From contig DYKN01000003.1 in the NCBI GenBank assembly GCA_020722575.1, positions 90,759 through 154,758 on the forward strand: a stretch of 64,000 nucleotides of DNA, written 5' to 3'. This stretch comes from Rikenella microfusus (lineage in GTDB: Bacteria > Bacteroidota > Bacteroidia > Bacteroidales > VadinHA17). Below, piece by piece: positions 54,349 through 63,417 of this stretch. The translations under genes were made by a program, and so were the position numbers. Position 1 is the stretch's first letter; every line of letters begins with the position of its first letter. A model generated the notes under the pieces. The model made no database searches, had not been told where the DNA came from, and saw only the letters and a program-made list of their open reading frames with translations.

Positions 54349-56079
54349 TTATTTCAACCATTTTTCAACGGTTTCCGGGCTAAGACCTGGCAGTCCAAGT
54401 TTGTTCTTTTTATTGAAAGAATTAAGTTCATTTGCCAGTCGGGCTGGTTTTTCAACCTCTTTCAGCGAAGAGACTGTAAGGTATCCAAGTTTTTTTACAG
54501 GATTTATCCATTCTTCCGGGATACCCAGTTTGAGAAATTCTTCCTTTGGGCTTTCAGGTTTAGGTTTTGGTATCAGTGGTTTCATCTGCGGAAAGAAAAG
54601 GACGTCCTGTATAGAAGGTTGATTGGTCATCAGCATTGTAAGGCGGTCGATCCCGATGCCCATGCCCGATGTGGGAGGCATACCGTATTCCAGTGCCTTT
54701 ACAAAATCGTGATCAATAAACATTGCTTCATTATCTCCTTTTTCAGATAGTCTTAGTTGTTCCCTGAACCTCTCCATCTGGTCAATCGGGTCGTTAAGCT
54801 CAGAGTATGCATTGGCTATCTCTTTACAGTTGATAAAAAGCTCAAACCTTTCTGTTAATCCTGGCTTGCTTCTGTGCATCTTTGTAAGGGGTGATGTTTC
54901 AACAGGATAATCTATTACAAATGTTGGTTGAACAAGAAGATGTTCACATTTCTCGCTAAAGATGGCATCAATAAGTTTTCCTTTACCCATAGTGGGATCG
55001 TGTTCAATACCAAGGGTATCGCAAACCTTTCGCAGTGAAGTTTCATCCATTCCATAAAGATCATACCCCGTTGTTTCCCTGATAAGATCGAGCATGGGAA
55101 CTCTCCTGTATGGAGGCTTAAGATTTATGACTTTATCGCCGTAAGTTATCTCAGTTTTTCCATGAAGGTCAATAGCCACTTTCTCAATTATTTCTTCGGT
55201 GAATTTCATCATCCAGTTATAATCCTTGTACGCTATATAAATTTCCATCACCGTGAATTCCGGGTTATGTGTACGGTCCATTCCCTCATTGCGGAAATCC
55301 TTCGCAAATTCATAAACCCCTTCGAAGCCACCGACAATAAGTCGCTTAAGATATAGTTCGTTCGCAATCCGGAGGTAAAGAGGTATGTCGAGTGCATTGT
55401 GATGTGTAATGAAAGGCCGTGCGTTGGCACCACCCGGGATAGGCTGAAGGATTGGTGTTTCAACCTCAAGATAACCTCTTGAATTGAATAGTTCCCTCAT
55501 CGATTGTATAAGCTGTGTTCTCTTCCTGAAAACCTCCTTTACATGAGGGTTGACTATCAGATCAACATATCTCTGCCGGTATCGGAACTCAGGGTCGGTG
55601 ACAGCATCATAAAGTTTCCCGTCCTTCTCCTTTACAACAGGAAGAGGGCGAAGCGATTTGCAAAGAAGGGTTAATTCCGTTACATGCACGGTTATCTCAC
55701 CCATTTGAGTTATGAAAACAAATCCTTTAACACCAATAATGTCACCAATATCGAGAAGCCTTTTGAAAAATATGTTATAAAATGTTTTATCCTCACCCGG
55801 GCAAAGATCGTCGCGACGCACATATATCTGTATCCTTCCTGTTGTGTCCATTATTTCAGCAAAAGAGGCACTTCCCATTATTCGCTTTGACATTAGCCTA
55901 CCTGCCAGACATACATTCTGATAATTGTTCTTTTCAGGTGAATAATTCTCAGTTATCTCTTTTGCATAAGCATTAATAGTGTATTCCGCAGCAGGATAAG
56001 GATCAATACCCAGTTTTTTTATCTCTTCAAGCGTCTGCCGGCGGATAATTTCCTGTTCGCTTAAATTAATTTCTGACAT
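54349..56079 (-). CDS. lysS: lysyl-tRNA synthetase (class II)
   Basis: Charges tRNA-Lys. An N-terminal OB-fold anticodon-binding domain (about 55-150) precedes the class II core with motif 2 DFRNEGMDRTHNPEFTVMEI and motif 3 GMGIGIDRLTML. At 576 residues it is about 70 longer than E. coli LysS, owing to a C-terminal helical extension (from EFLKLGIPEEWINPVKKLG to the end), which is usual in Bacteroidota. I chose the ATG at 56079 (MSEINLSEQEIIRRQ); the frame extends to 56103. A TATCTTTG box precedes it. Confidence 0.95.
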   Translation of the reverse strand: MSEINLSEQEIIRRQTLEEIKKLGIDPYPAAEYTINAYAKEITENYSPEKNNYQNVCLAGRLMSKRIMGSASFAEIMDTTGRIQIYVRRDDLCPGEDKTFYNIFFKRLLDIGDIIGVKGFVFITQMGEITVHVTELTLLCKSLRPLPVVKEKDGKLYDAVTDPEFRYRQRYVDLIVNPHVKEVFRKRTQLIQSMRELFNSRGYLEVETPILQPIPGGANARPFITHHNALDIPLYLRIANELYLKRLIVGGFEGVYEFAKDFRNEGMDRTHNPEFTVMEIYIAYKDYNWMMKFTEEIIEKVAIDLHGKTEITYGDKVINLKPPYRRVPMLDLIRETTGYDLYGMDETSLRKVCDTLGIEHDPTMGKGKLIDAIFSEKCEHLLVQPTFVIDYPVETSPLTKMHRSKPGLTERFELFINCKEIANAYSELNDPIDQMERFREQLRLSEKGDNEAMFIDHDFVKALEYGMPPTSGMGIGIDRLTMLMTNQPSIQDVLFFPQMKPLIPKPKPESPKEEFLKLGIPEEWINPVKKLGYLTVSSLKEVEKPARLANELNSFNKKNKLGLPGLSPETVEKWLK

Positions 56080-56100
56080 TTGTTTTACGGAAAATTTGTG

Positions 56101-56108
56101 CAAAGATA
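56101..56108 (-). promoter_or_regulatory. -7 box TATCTTTG for lysS (minus strand)
   Basis: Minus-strand TATCTTTG, 21 bp upstream of the chosen lysS start. It also argues against the longer start at 56103, which would lie in the box. No -33 TTTG found. Confidence 0.45.
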
Positions 56109-56131
56109 GAAAACTTCCTTAACCAGCAGGA

Positions 56132-56989
56132 TTATTTATATGCATACGATTTTACAATTTCATGAAAATTTTTTTGAAGAAGCTCTGTCAGCGGGCCAGG
56201 CCTACCGGCACCTATAGGAATTTCATTAAAAGCAATTACCGGAGTTATTTCAGCTGATGTGTTTGTAATAAAAGCTTCACTCACTCTATTCAGCTCACTT
56301 TCATGCACAGCCTTTTCTTCTACTTTAATGCCGCTAATTTTTGCAGCTTTTATTGTATTTTTTCGGGTAATGCCGGAAAGAATATATTCCGACTCAGGAT
56401 GCGTCCTCAGAATCCCGTCAATAACAAAAAAAATATTTGAATGTGAGCCTTCTGTAATATATCCGTCTCTAATAAAAATGCATTCTCCATGCCCCTTTGA
56501 AGTGGCCTCTTCGAAACTCATTGTATTTGGAAGAAGGGCAATTGATTTTATGTCACACCTTCCCCACCGAATATCATTTTTCAGCAAAACACTGATTCCG
56601 TTTTCTTTGCCGGTCGATTCAGGAATGAATGATCTGGCAAATCCATAGGTTGTGGGTTTTACAGAAGGGGAAGGAAAGGTATGAGTGCGAGGAGCTACTC
56701 CTCGTGTTACCTGAAAATATACAAGAACAGGTTTTTTCTCGAGAAAATTTAATCGGATCAATTCTCCGGCAATCTCCGGAAATGAATCGGCTTCATCCCA
56801 TTTTATTTTAAGTTCCCGCAGACTCCTTTTCAGACGGGAATGATGACCCTCCATATTAAAAAAGAAACCACTATACCATCTGACCACTTCATAAACTCCA
56901 TCAGCAAAAAGAAATCCTCTGTCATCGGGACTTACCGAGACATTTTCTTTTGGCAGAAATTCCCCGTTAAAGAATACTGTTTCAACCAT
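56132..56989 (-). CDS. class IV aminotransferase (D-amino-acid or branched-chain type)
   Basis: A 285-residue PLP enzyme of the fold-type IV group (BCAT, D-alanine aminotransferase, aminodeoxychorismate lyase). DRGFLFADGVYEVVRWYSG near residue 23 is the family's opening motif; the PLP lysine is in RCDIKSIALLPN near 147; EGSHSNIFFVIDG near 185 and ITRKNTI follow. The wording and length lean toward D-amino acid aminotransferase, which makes D-glutamate or D-alanine for peptidoglycan, but substrate choice cannot be fixed by eye. It lies 28 bp upstream of the chosen lysS promoter region, same strand. Confidence 0.85.
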   Translation of the reverse strand: MVETVFFNGEFLPKENVSVSPDDRGFLFADGVYEVVRWYSGFFFNMEGHHSRLKRSLRELKIKWDEADSFPEIAGELIRLNFLEKKPVLVYFQVTRGVAPRTHTFPSPSVKPTTYGFARSFIPESTGKENGISVLLKNDIRWGRCDIKSIALLPNTMSFEEATSKGHGECIFIRDGYITEGSHSNIFFVIDGILRTHPESEYILSGITRKNTIKAAKISGIKVEEKAVHESELNRVSEAFITNTSAEITPVIAFNEIPIGAGRPGPLTELLQKNFHEIVKSYAYK

Positions 56990-57026
56990 GGAAATCTTTA
57001 GCTTTATAATGCCCTTAATAATTAAT

Positions 57027-58415
57027 CTATTTCAGACAATTTTTAACTTTAAACACCCATGCATAATAGCAAGGAAGAGCTGACGGAGTAATTGCAGGCA
57101 GAGTAATTGTAAATTTACCTGATGAATAAGAATATTTTATTCTCCCTTTATAGCCAATCATTTCAACCCCGGAAGGTTTGCCAATGCCTCTTATAGTGAG
57201 CGGTTTATCCTGCCATTTTGTGATAATCATATAAAGGTCACTACCTTTTCTGGTAAAATATTGATATGTTTCCTGAGTTATCTGTGGTGCCCCATCCCAT
57301 TTACGTGTTCCATAAATAGCTTCACCGTTAATTTTCAGCCAGTTTCCAATGTCATGGAGCCGCTGCTGCATTATCCCGGGAATACGCCCATCGGCTGTGG
57401 GACCAATATTAAGAAGCAGATTGCCGCCTCTGGCCACTTTATTGACCAGTATATGTATCAACTCTTCAGATGTAGAATAATCTTCGAGCATCTCATTCCG
57501 GTTATATCCGAATGATCCTGCCATACCTCGGCACTCTTCCCATGGCCTTTCAAATTTCATACTGCTTGCATCACCATCGTGGACAAGATCATATTCTGTT
57601 GTAAAATAACCCCCATGTTTACTGCGAGTCTCCTTTCCCCATCGGTCGTTTATTGCAACAGTTTCTTTCACAGGCGATTCATTGAACAGCCATTTCAGAA
57701 ATTCAGTGCTTTTGAGAACATCTGAGGTATAGTCCCACTCACCGTCGGTCCAGAAAATATCAGGCTTATAATTAGTTACCAGTTCCTTCATCTGCGGTAT
57801 CATGTGCTGGTCGACATACTCATCTATGGTTTCCTTCTTATAGAGAGGGTGATACCATTCAAGCAGGGAGTAATAATAGCCCATTTTCAATCCCTTTTCT
57901 TTAACAGCTTTTGTGAGGTCGCCTAAAAGGTCGCGATGAGGTCCGACGTCAACCGCATTCCAGTTCCATGAATATTTTGATGGCCACAGGGTGAAACCTT
58001 CGTGGTGCTTTGAAGTAAGCACAACATATTTTGCTCCTGCTTCCCTGAAAATCTCAGCCCAATCGTCGGGATTGAACATTTCTGCCTTAAAATACCGAAC
58101 AAAATCCTGGTACTCGAACTCGGGGCCGTAAACCCTGTTATGAAAATCAATAAAGAAATGCTGAATATCGGATTTTTCTCTCCAGCGTCGCCAGTACCAT
58201 TCTGCATAACGCTGATAAACGCTTACTCCGTCGCGTGCGGTGGGGCTGTATGAAGGCACTGAATAGACTCCCCAATGGATAAATATTCCGAATTTGGCAT
58301 CTTCAAACCATGCCGGAACAGGCCGACTGTCGATTGACTCCCATGTCTCATTGTATTGGGCCTTCAATGAGGTAACCACCATTAAAATCACAAACAATAA
58401 AATTATCCCCTTCAT
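57027..58415 (-). CDS. alpha-L-fucosidase (GH29)
   Basis: A 462-residue exported glycosidase with a short signal peptide (MKGIILLFVILMVVTSLKA). The GH29 barrel shows AKFGIFIHWGVYSVPS near residue 41, VVLTSKHHEGFTLWPS near 130 and the nucleophile Asp in PDIFWTDGEWDY near 219, followed by GGNLLLNIGPTADG. A C-terminal beta domain ends the protein. It releases fucose from glycans, probably in the periplasm. No SusCD pair or fucose catabolic genes accompany it, so it is not part of a classical polysaccharide utilisation locus here. Confidence 0.93.
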   Translation of the reverse strand: MKGIILLFVILMVVTSLKAQYNETWESIDSRPVPAWFEDAKFGIFIHWGVYSVPSYSPTARDGVSVYQRYAEWYWRRWREKSDIQHFFIDFHNRVYGPEFEYQDFVRYFKAEMFNPDDWAEIFREAGAKYVVLTSKHHEGFTLWPSKYSWNWNAVDVGPHRDLLGDLTKAVKEKGLKMGYYYSLLEWYHPLYKKETIDEYVDQHMIPQMKELVTNYKPDIFWTDGEWDYTSDVLKSTEFLKWLFNESPVKETVAINDRWGKETRSKHGGYFTTEYDLVHDGDASSMKFERPWEECRGMAGSFGYNRNEMLEDYSTSEELIHILVNKVARGGNLLLNIGPTADGRIPGIMQQRLHDIGNWLKINGEAIYGTRKWDGAPQITQETYQYFTRKGSDLYMIITKWQDKPLTIRGIGKPSGVEMIGYKGRIKYSYSSGKFTITLPAITPSALPCYYAWVFKVKNCLK

Positions 58416-58656
58416 ATTTCAATTTTTTACTAAAATATAATTTTATTACATACCTGCTGTTCTAAAGGTAAAATACCTTAACAACTACAAGGTATAAGCT
58501 TCCTTAAAATATCTTCACCATGCTATTGCAAATGCTCTGCTGAAATAGCATATTACTATACTATATACCGGGTAACGATTAATGTATTGAAGCCCCTTTT
58601 TGTGTCATCAATGTAATATCTTTTCTGTCAATAAACTATGTATTTTCAGAGCCAGA
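58416..58656. other. 241-bp spacer between the GH29 gene and the caspase-like gene
   Basis: No gene. It contains an inverted repeat AAGGTA-AAA-TACCTT (58465-58479) and a further AAGGTA at 58489-58494, a possible operator for the leftward fucosidase gene. No TAnnTTTG box or terminator hairpin was found. Confidence 0.3.
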
Positions 58657-60603
58657 TTAACCTCCAAACTTCAAATCAACTGACTCAGTTTTTCTGTTGT
58701 GAAGATTCACGATTCTTTCTTTTGTTACCTCACCTTTGAATTTTGCCCACACTTTGTATGAACCGGTATTTATTCCTGGTATTTCGCAGATTCCGTCCTT
58801 TTTTGTTTTTAATGCTGCCGATTGACGACCATCGAGAGTTTTGATAAAAACATATGCATCTGGTACCGGATTATTTTTTGTATCGACAACCTTCACACGA
58901 ATATTACCTGATGAGTTGCTGAGGACAACGTTAACACCGGCAAATTGTTTAAACCTGCGTTTTACAACAAACCTGAAAAGACCCTTTAAGGGAATGCGGC
59001 AGAGGTTCGTTTCAACAAGTATATCAAAAGGAATATTTGTAACACTGAGTTTTTCGACATCCCTTATCTGCATAAATAAGACAAGATCAACTGAAGCTCC
59101 CGAACGAAGGGTTAAAGAAATATAGTTCTTATCAATCCCGCGGGGTATCAGTTCTTTTAGCCTTGAAAAATACTTACTGTCAGGCATGAACCACCGGCAT
59201 TTTATCAGTTCACGATATTTGCCAAGCACAGGGGGCAAGGTTATCCTGAATTCCTTTGTGGTTTTGAGTCTGTTCTTAATATGATATACATGTTCAAAGT
59301 ATCCGCGCAGGTTTTTCAGTGATTTTGATCCGGTTCCATCCCCGGCTGTATCAGGTTCGGCATCTTCCCCGGGATTATCCTCGTCAACCTGACCCTGCCC
59401 CGGTTCAACCGCACCTGTATCACCTTCACCCTGATCTATAGCACTTTTGGCCACTCCTCCAGGGTCAATATTCAATTGTGCTTCGTTCAGTCTTCCTATA
59501 ATATCCCAGTCAATATCTTCATCAAGTTCCGAATCCATAATGGCCTTTATTGATGCCCTGGCTTTAATACAGCGGTGTGAATATTGCGGCTCAAAAAATT
59601 CATTATAAGAATACGTATAATTATCGCCTGGTTTCAATAATTGAGCTGAATTGACCAGCCGGGAGTCTGTGGGGTTAACATCACAGTCGCCACCTCCACC
59701 TGTTCTGAAAACACCAACGCCCACATTAAATTCCTTAACCGGATGAGTCCCCCGGATATGGATCCTGACTGATATTTTATTACCCCTGTTAGCTTCATAA
59801 TTGTCGTACAGATCCCTGTCTGCCTGGGGTATGCTGTTATCGAGAGGATCCAGATCATTCAGCCATATATCGTTTGTCTTATACCAGGGGTTTCCATCGT
59901 CAATTTCGATAGAAGGATAACCCGGATAGTATTCTGCCTGAAAAAAAATATCGTCAGCGCCAGCCAATTTTTGCTTATAGAATGATTCCAATGGCGAACT
60001 CGGAATATTCCCGAGATTGTATATTTTGCCTGCAGCTGCATGGAAAGTCAGCAGTTTGTCAGGATTGAAAAGTGAAACAGCATCAGTATCAAAAGCCTGC
60101 TTCCATGCAGTTAAATAACCGATTTGATTGTTGAAAGCATCAAAATTCAAACAAACAGGAAGATTTATCGAACCATCCTGAAGAGATGTCAGATGTGAAA
60201 TCATATTATCACAATAAGGGAAAATAAGGAAGAAATGAACTTCACTATTATTGTAATAGGGTGAACCTGGTGGATCAAGGGCATATCCAAGATTATCCCA
60301 GTCAATTGAACCAGTACCGTCATTGAGCCCATTGTTATCTGCATTTCCGCAGATAAAAACAACAAATGTGTTTTTCTTTACCTGGCCCTGGGGCAGAGTT
60401 CCAGCTGGGATATGTTCAGCTATTGTACTGGCAATTAATTGAAAATCAGCATCAATGTGTGAACAACCGGTAGTTTCTATGATATGGTCTGCAGGATATC
60501 CATACAGATTGATGAGAGTATCTTTCACATCTGAAAGATTTATTGAATCGTCGGTTCTGAACAGAAAAGCATATTTGTCGAGAGGCGAATTTGTTGCACA
60601 CAT
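58657..60603 (-). CDS. multidomain protein with degenerate caspase-like N-terminus and Ig-like modules
   Basis: A 648-residue protein without signal peptide. Residues 10-165 have the strand-helix pattern of the caspase/legumain fold: KYAFLF, a helix ending in LYGYPADHI, TFVVFICGNADNNG where active enzymes have SGHG, and HFFLIFPYCDNM with C131 at the nucleophile position. The catalytic His is missing. A beta-rich region (about 235-360, with DIWLNDLDPLDN and GNKISVRIHIRG) looks Ig-like. An acidic Gly/Asp/Glu linker spans 388-427. Residues 567-648 form a carboxypeptidase-regulatory-like beta-sandwich (VDTKNNPVPDAYVFI). It starts 18 bp after the S74 gene. Fold assignment is inference. Confidence 0.65.
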   Translation of the reverse strand: MCATNSPLDKYAFLFRTDDSINLSDVKDTLINLYGYPADHIIETTGCSHIDADFQLIASTIAEHIPAGTLPQGQVKKNTFVVFICGNADNNGLNDGTGSIDWDNLGYALDPPGSPYYNNSEVHFFLIFPYCDNMISHLTSLQDGSINLPVCLNFDAFNNQIGYLTAWKQAFDTDAVSLFNPDKLLTFHAAAGKIYNLGNIPSSPLESFYKQKLAGADDIFFQAEYYPGYPSIEIDDGNPWYKTNDIWLNDLDPLDNSIPQADRDLYDNYEANRGNKISVRIHIRGTHPVKEFNVGVGVFRTGGGGDCDVNPTDSRLVNSAQLLKPGDNYTYSYNEFFEPQYSHRCIKARASIKAIMDSELDEDIDWDIIGRLNEAQLNIDPGGVAKSAIDQGEGDTGAVEPGQGQVDEDNPGEDAEPDTAGDGTGSKSLKNLRGYFEHVYHIKNRLKTTKEFRITLPPVLGKYRELIKCRWFMPDSKYFSRLKELIPRGIDKNYISLTLRSGASVDLVLFMQIRDVEKLSVTNIPFDILVETNLCRIPLKGLFRFVVKRRFKQFAGVNVVLSNSSGNIRVKVVDTKNNPVPDAYVFIKTLDGRQSAALKTKKDGICEIPGINTGSYKVWAKFKGEVTKERIVNLHNRKTESVDLKFGG

Positions 60604-60621
60604 AATATTATTTATTTTAGG

Positions 60622-62751
60622 TTATTCATTTCCAGATAAGGTCTGTATTGTTTTTTCAAGTTCATCGAGCCTTGAAAGGATTAATGCCATTTCATTTTTG
60701 AGAGATATTATTTCTGCATCCTTCTCTTTGATAATATTATTAAGTTCATTTAGTGCAGGAATAATTAGTACGCCGAGTTTAGTATAATCAATAGTTTTAT
60801 ATCCATCACTTGTTTCAGAGACAATCTCCGGGAAGATCTCCTGTACCTCCTGAGCAATAAGGCCTATTTGTCTTTCCTTAGGCATTTTCTGATCGTAGAG
60901 AGATCCTTCCTTCCACATGAATGAACAGGGTTTCATGCTAAGGAGCTTTGACAGCGTTGAAGTGAGAGGTATGATATCCGTCTTAAGAGAAGCATCTGAA
61001 TATTGTCCGATTCCCACTGTATATTGTAGTGTGCCATTGATCCGGAAAATATCATTTGCAAACTCTCCGTAAACAAGAGGGGAAGCTGAGGCATGATTTT
61101 CTATAACGAGGAGGCTATCACCGAATGTTGAATATCCAGCCTTATAGCCTATAAATATTCTGCCGCTTCCTCTTGAACTACCACTTGATTCGGCACCAAG
61201 GTAAACATTATTGCTACCGGTGTAATTTTTAGCTCCCGAATTAAATCCCAGGAAAGTATTGAACGAACCGCCGGTATAACCTGGACGGCCATCATCAACA
61301 CCGGAGCAGTAACCAATATATGTGTTCCCTACACCGGGACCATTTGCATAGCCTGCCTTCATACCAATGTAGGTATTGTTTGACGTTGTGCTGGCTTTCC
61401 CCGAACCAAATCCGATAAACACATTACTTGTACCAAGAACATTATTCTTTCCTGATTCTGTACCCAGATAGACATTGTAACTGGCAACTGTTGTATTATA
61501 TCCAGCCTGATAACCAATAAAAAGGTTTTCTCTTCCATCAGTAGCATTATATCCTGTTTGATAACCTATGAAAGTGTTGTATTTACCCATTAGCTGATTG
61601 AGTTTTTCTCCACTCTGATGTCCAATCCTGTAGTTGATTGGGTTCATCCTGAGGAAGTTCTGGGCTTCCCCTGTTTTAATGTTCGAAAGAGTAAATCCGG
61701 CTGTTGAGTCATTAACCTGTATTACCGTTTTATCGTAATTTACGCTCAGAAACTGAGGAATGATGGTTTTATTGCTGCTAAAACCTCCTATTGCAAATCC
61801 GCCTTTGTTGTATTTAGTAGGCTCTTTAATATAAAATCTTATGCTATCTTCGCTAATCCTCATATAGTCAACTTTGCTTTGTTTTGAGGCGTCAAAACTA
61901 CCAATAGCAAACCCTCCCTTTACTCCTTTTGCGGTCTGATCGAGATATATCCTGACACTATCTGGACTTACAAGCAAATAATCATTTGTTAAGCCTTTGC
62001 TTGCATCAAAGCCCCCGATGGCAAAGCCACCCTTTAATCCCTTGTTCAGGGGATCATCATATATATACGCCCTTATGCTGTCGGTTGAGACTACAAAAAG
62101 ATCTCTCTCTCCCTTTGAACTGTCAAAACTGCCAATAGCAAAACCGCCTTTTACTCCCTTTGCATCACCGTCACTCACATATGCGCGAACGCCTTCATTA
62201 TATACGGCAAATATCGTCCTTCCGTTTTTGTTCTTTACCTCAAACAGTGGTTCTTCCATACTGGCAGTCTCGCCCTCTACTGTTAATTTTTTAACAGAAC
62301 CACTGAGATCATCGGCCCTGAGAGCATAAGGCACCGACCAGAGCTTTGCAGAGCCCATAACTTTATATACATAATCCGGTGATACTGCAATTTTGGTTCC
62401 GACAAAAAGGTCAGCAGGTGACCAGTCGATTTCACTGAAACTTGCTGCGCTACCCTGAACCTTTGTTGCAGTGGGACTGCCCAGTACAACGGTAAACATA
62501 CCGAAAGAGTTGGTTTTTACATTGGTATGTTCTTCTTCCCAGATATAAACACCTCCAGTACCAATGTAAAACCCTGTGGTATCAGAAAGAACCGAGAGCT
62601 TCACTTTAATGGTTACTTCTGTTATCGGATTACCGTCAGAGTCGCGGGCAATAGCCTGATAGTTAAATCCCTGCGGGACCTGGGATTTGCAAGGAGAAAG
62701 GAGAAAGGCGAAAGGTGAAAGGAAAAAAAGAAATAAAATTTTTGTTTTCAT
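60622..62751 (-). CDS. secreted surface protein with repeats and C-terminal S74 autochaperone (tail-fibre type)
   Basis: A 709-residue exported protein with a signal peptide (to about residue 24; C21 has an atypical lipobox, SPC). Residues 25-150 form an N-terminal domain starting VPQGFNYQAIARD, common in secreted Bacteroidota proteins. Residues 188-330 hold four copies of a 38-39-residue repeat centred on GGFAIG. Residues 390-540 hold about eight NxFIGxxxG-type repeats expected to form a beta-roll. The end (about 583-690) is a Peptidase_S74 domain with YSDASLKTDI, containing the self-cleavage serine S585, and a final coiled coil. S74 domains trimerise a beta-fibre and then cut themselves off. 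The caspase-like gene follows after 18 bp. Confidence 0.85.
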   Translation of the reverse strand: MKTKILFLFFLSPFAFLLSPCKSQVPQGFNYQAIARDSDGNPITEVTIKVKLSVLSDTTGFYIGTGGVYIWEEEHTNVKTNSFGMFTVVLGSPTATKVQGSAASFSEIDWSPADLFVGTKIAVSPDYVYKVMGSAKLWSVPYALRADDLSGSVKKLTVEGETASMEEPLFEVKNKNGRTIFAVYNEGVRAYVSDGDAKGVKGGFAIGSFDSSKGERDLFVVSTDSIRAYIYDDPLNKGLKGGFAIGGFDASKGLTNDYLLVSPDSVRIYLDQTAKGVKGGFAIGSFDASKQSKVDYMRISEDSIRFYIKEPTKYNKGGFAIGGFSSNKTIIPQFLSVNYDKTVIQVNDSTAGFTLSNIKTGEAQNFLRMNPINYRIGHQSGEKLNQLMGKYNTFIGYQTGYNATDGRENLFIGYQAGYNTTVASYNVYLGTESGKNNVLGTSNVFIGFGSGKASTTSNNTYIGMKAGYANGPGVGNTYIGYCSGVDDGRPGYTGGSFNTFLGFNSGAKNYTGSNNVYLGAESSGSSRGSGRIFIGYKAGYSTFGDSLLVIENHASASPLVYGEFANDIFRINGTLQYTVGIGQYSDASLKTDIIPLTSTLSKLLSMKPCSFMWKEGSLYDQKMPKERQIGLIAQEVQEIFPEIVSETSDGYKTIDYTKLGVLIIPALNELNNIIKEKDAEIISLKNEMALILSRLDELEKTIQTLSGNE
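61132..61584 (-). repeat. beta-roll repeats within the S74 protein
   Basis: Encodes residues 390-540, about eight repeats of the form NxFIGxxxGxxN (for example YNTFIGYQTG, ENLFIGYQAG, YNVYLGTESG, SNVFIGFGSG, NNTYIGMKAG), like YadA-type head repeats. Confidence 0.7.
61762..62190 (-). repeat. four 38-39-residue GGFAIG repeats within the S74 protein
   Basis: Encodes residues 188-330. GGFAIG recurs at residues 202, 241, 279 and 317, each within a unit resembling DSIRxYI...KGxKGGFAIGxFDxSK. Confidence 0.8.
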
Positions 62752-62868
62752 GATGACAGGTATTTATCGTTAAAATAATTTTACTCATTAGTATCTTTAC
62801 AGATACTGGTTCAAAGCACAGAATACAAATAAAAACCCATGAATAACTTCTATTTTTATATTATTAAT

Positions 62869-62929
62869 TTTTAGGCTAAATGGCTCTGAAAATCAGAAGT
62901 TACGAAGTTCGGGGACAAAAAGCCTGAAA
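62869..62929. other. candidate structured RNA or regulatory element
   Basis: Outer helix of 9 bp (62869-62877 with 62921-62929, one G-T pair) enclosing a 5-bp hairpin TCTGA-AAA-TCAGA (62885-62897) and a GC-richer segment. It stands out from the surrounding A+T-rich spacer. Transcribed strand unknown. Confidence 0.3.
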
Positions 62930-63324
62930 TTTAACAATAAATTGAATTTTAACTAAATACAAGTTATATCAAAAAAATAATAAATCCAAATTATTTTGAC
63001 GAATGCTGCTATATTTTTATAAAAGGCTGAGTTTTTGTAATAAAAGATGTTTTTACAGAAGCTTGAAACTAGATTCAGACTAAAAAAATAAAAATTGTAA
63101 AGAGCAATAAAAGTTGAGTTTAACTTTAACTATTAATTAAATTGTTTCTATTATTACTTAAAATTCATCCTCCGTTTAGCCCAAAATGAAAACCAGGAAT
63201 TTTCATTGTCAACCATTTAAAGCGATTATAAAAAATATGTAATAAAATGAGCAGGGTAATAAATAGATATCCCTCGCTCAATACTCTGAGGATCTTTGAA
63301 ACAAAAAAGGAAATACGTCAATTT

Positions 63325-63350
63325 TCCGTGAAAATCATCCATTTCACGGA
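63325..63350. other. perfect hairpin downstream of the 63418 gene
   Basis: TCCGTGAAA-8-TTTCACGGA (63325-63333 with 63342-63350). No T-tract on either side, so it is not a standard intrinsic terminator; it may mark a transcript end or a protein-binding palindrome. Confidence 0.35.
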
Positions 63351-63417
63351 CATAATCTAAATCAAGTCAACCCGAAACAATTAATATTATTCCGCTAACC
63401 AACCAAACCTGATGAAA

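Larger units (their letters stand above)
62752..63417. other. 666-bp gene-free spacer
   Basis: No credible coding frame on either strand; strongly A+T rich. It holds a short perfect inverted repeat AGTATC-6-GATACT (62790-62807) upstream of the S74 gene, a more G+C-rich foldable island (62869-62929) and a perfect 9-bp hairpin (63325-63350) downstream of the leftward gene at 63418. No tRNA, promoter of TAnnTTTG type or terminator with T-tract was found. Confidence 0.5.
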
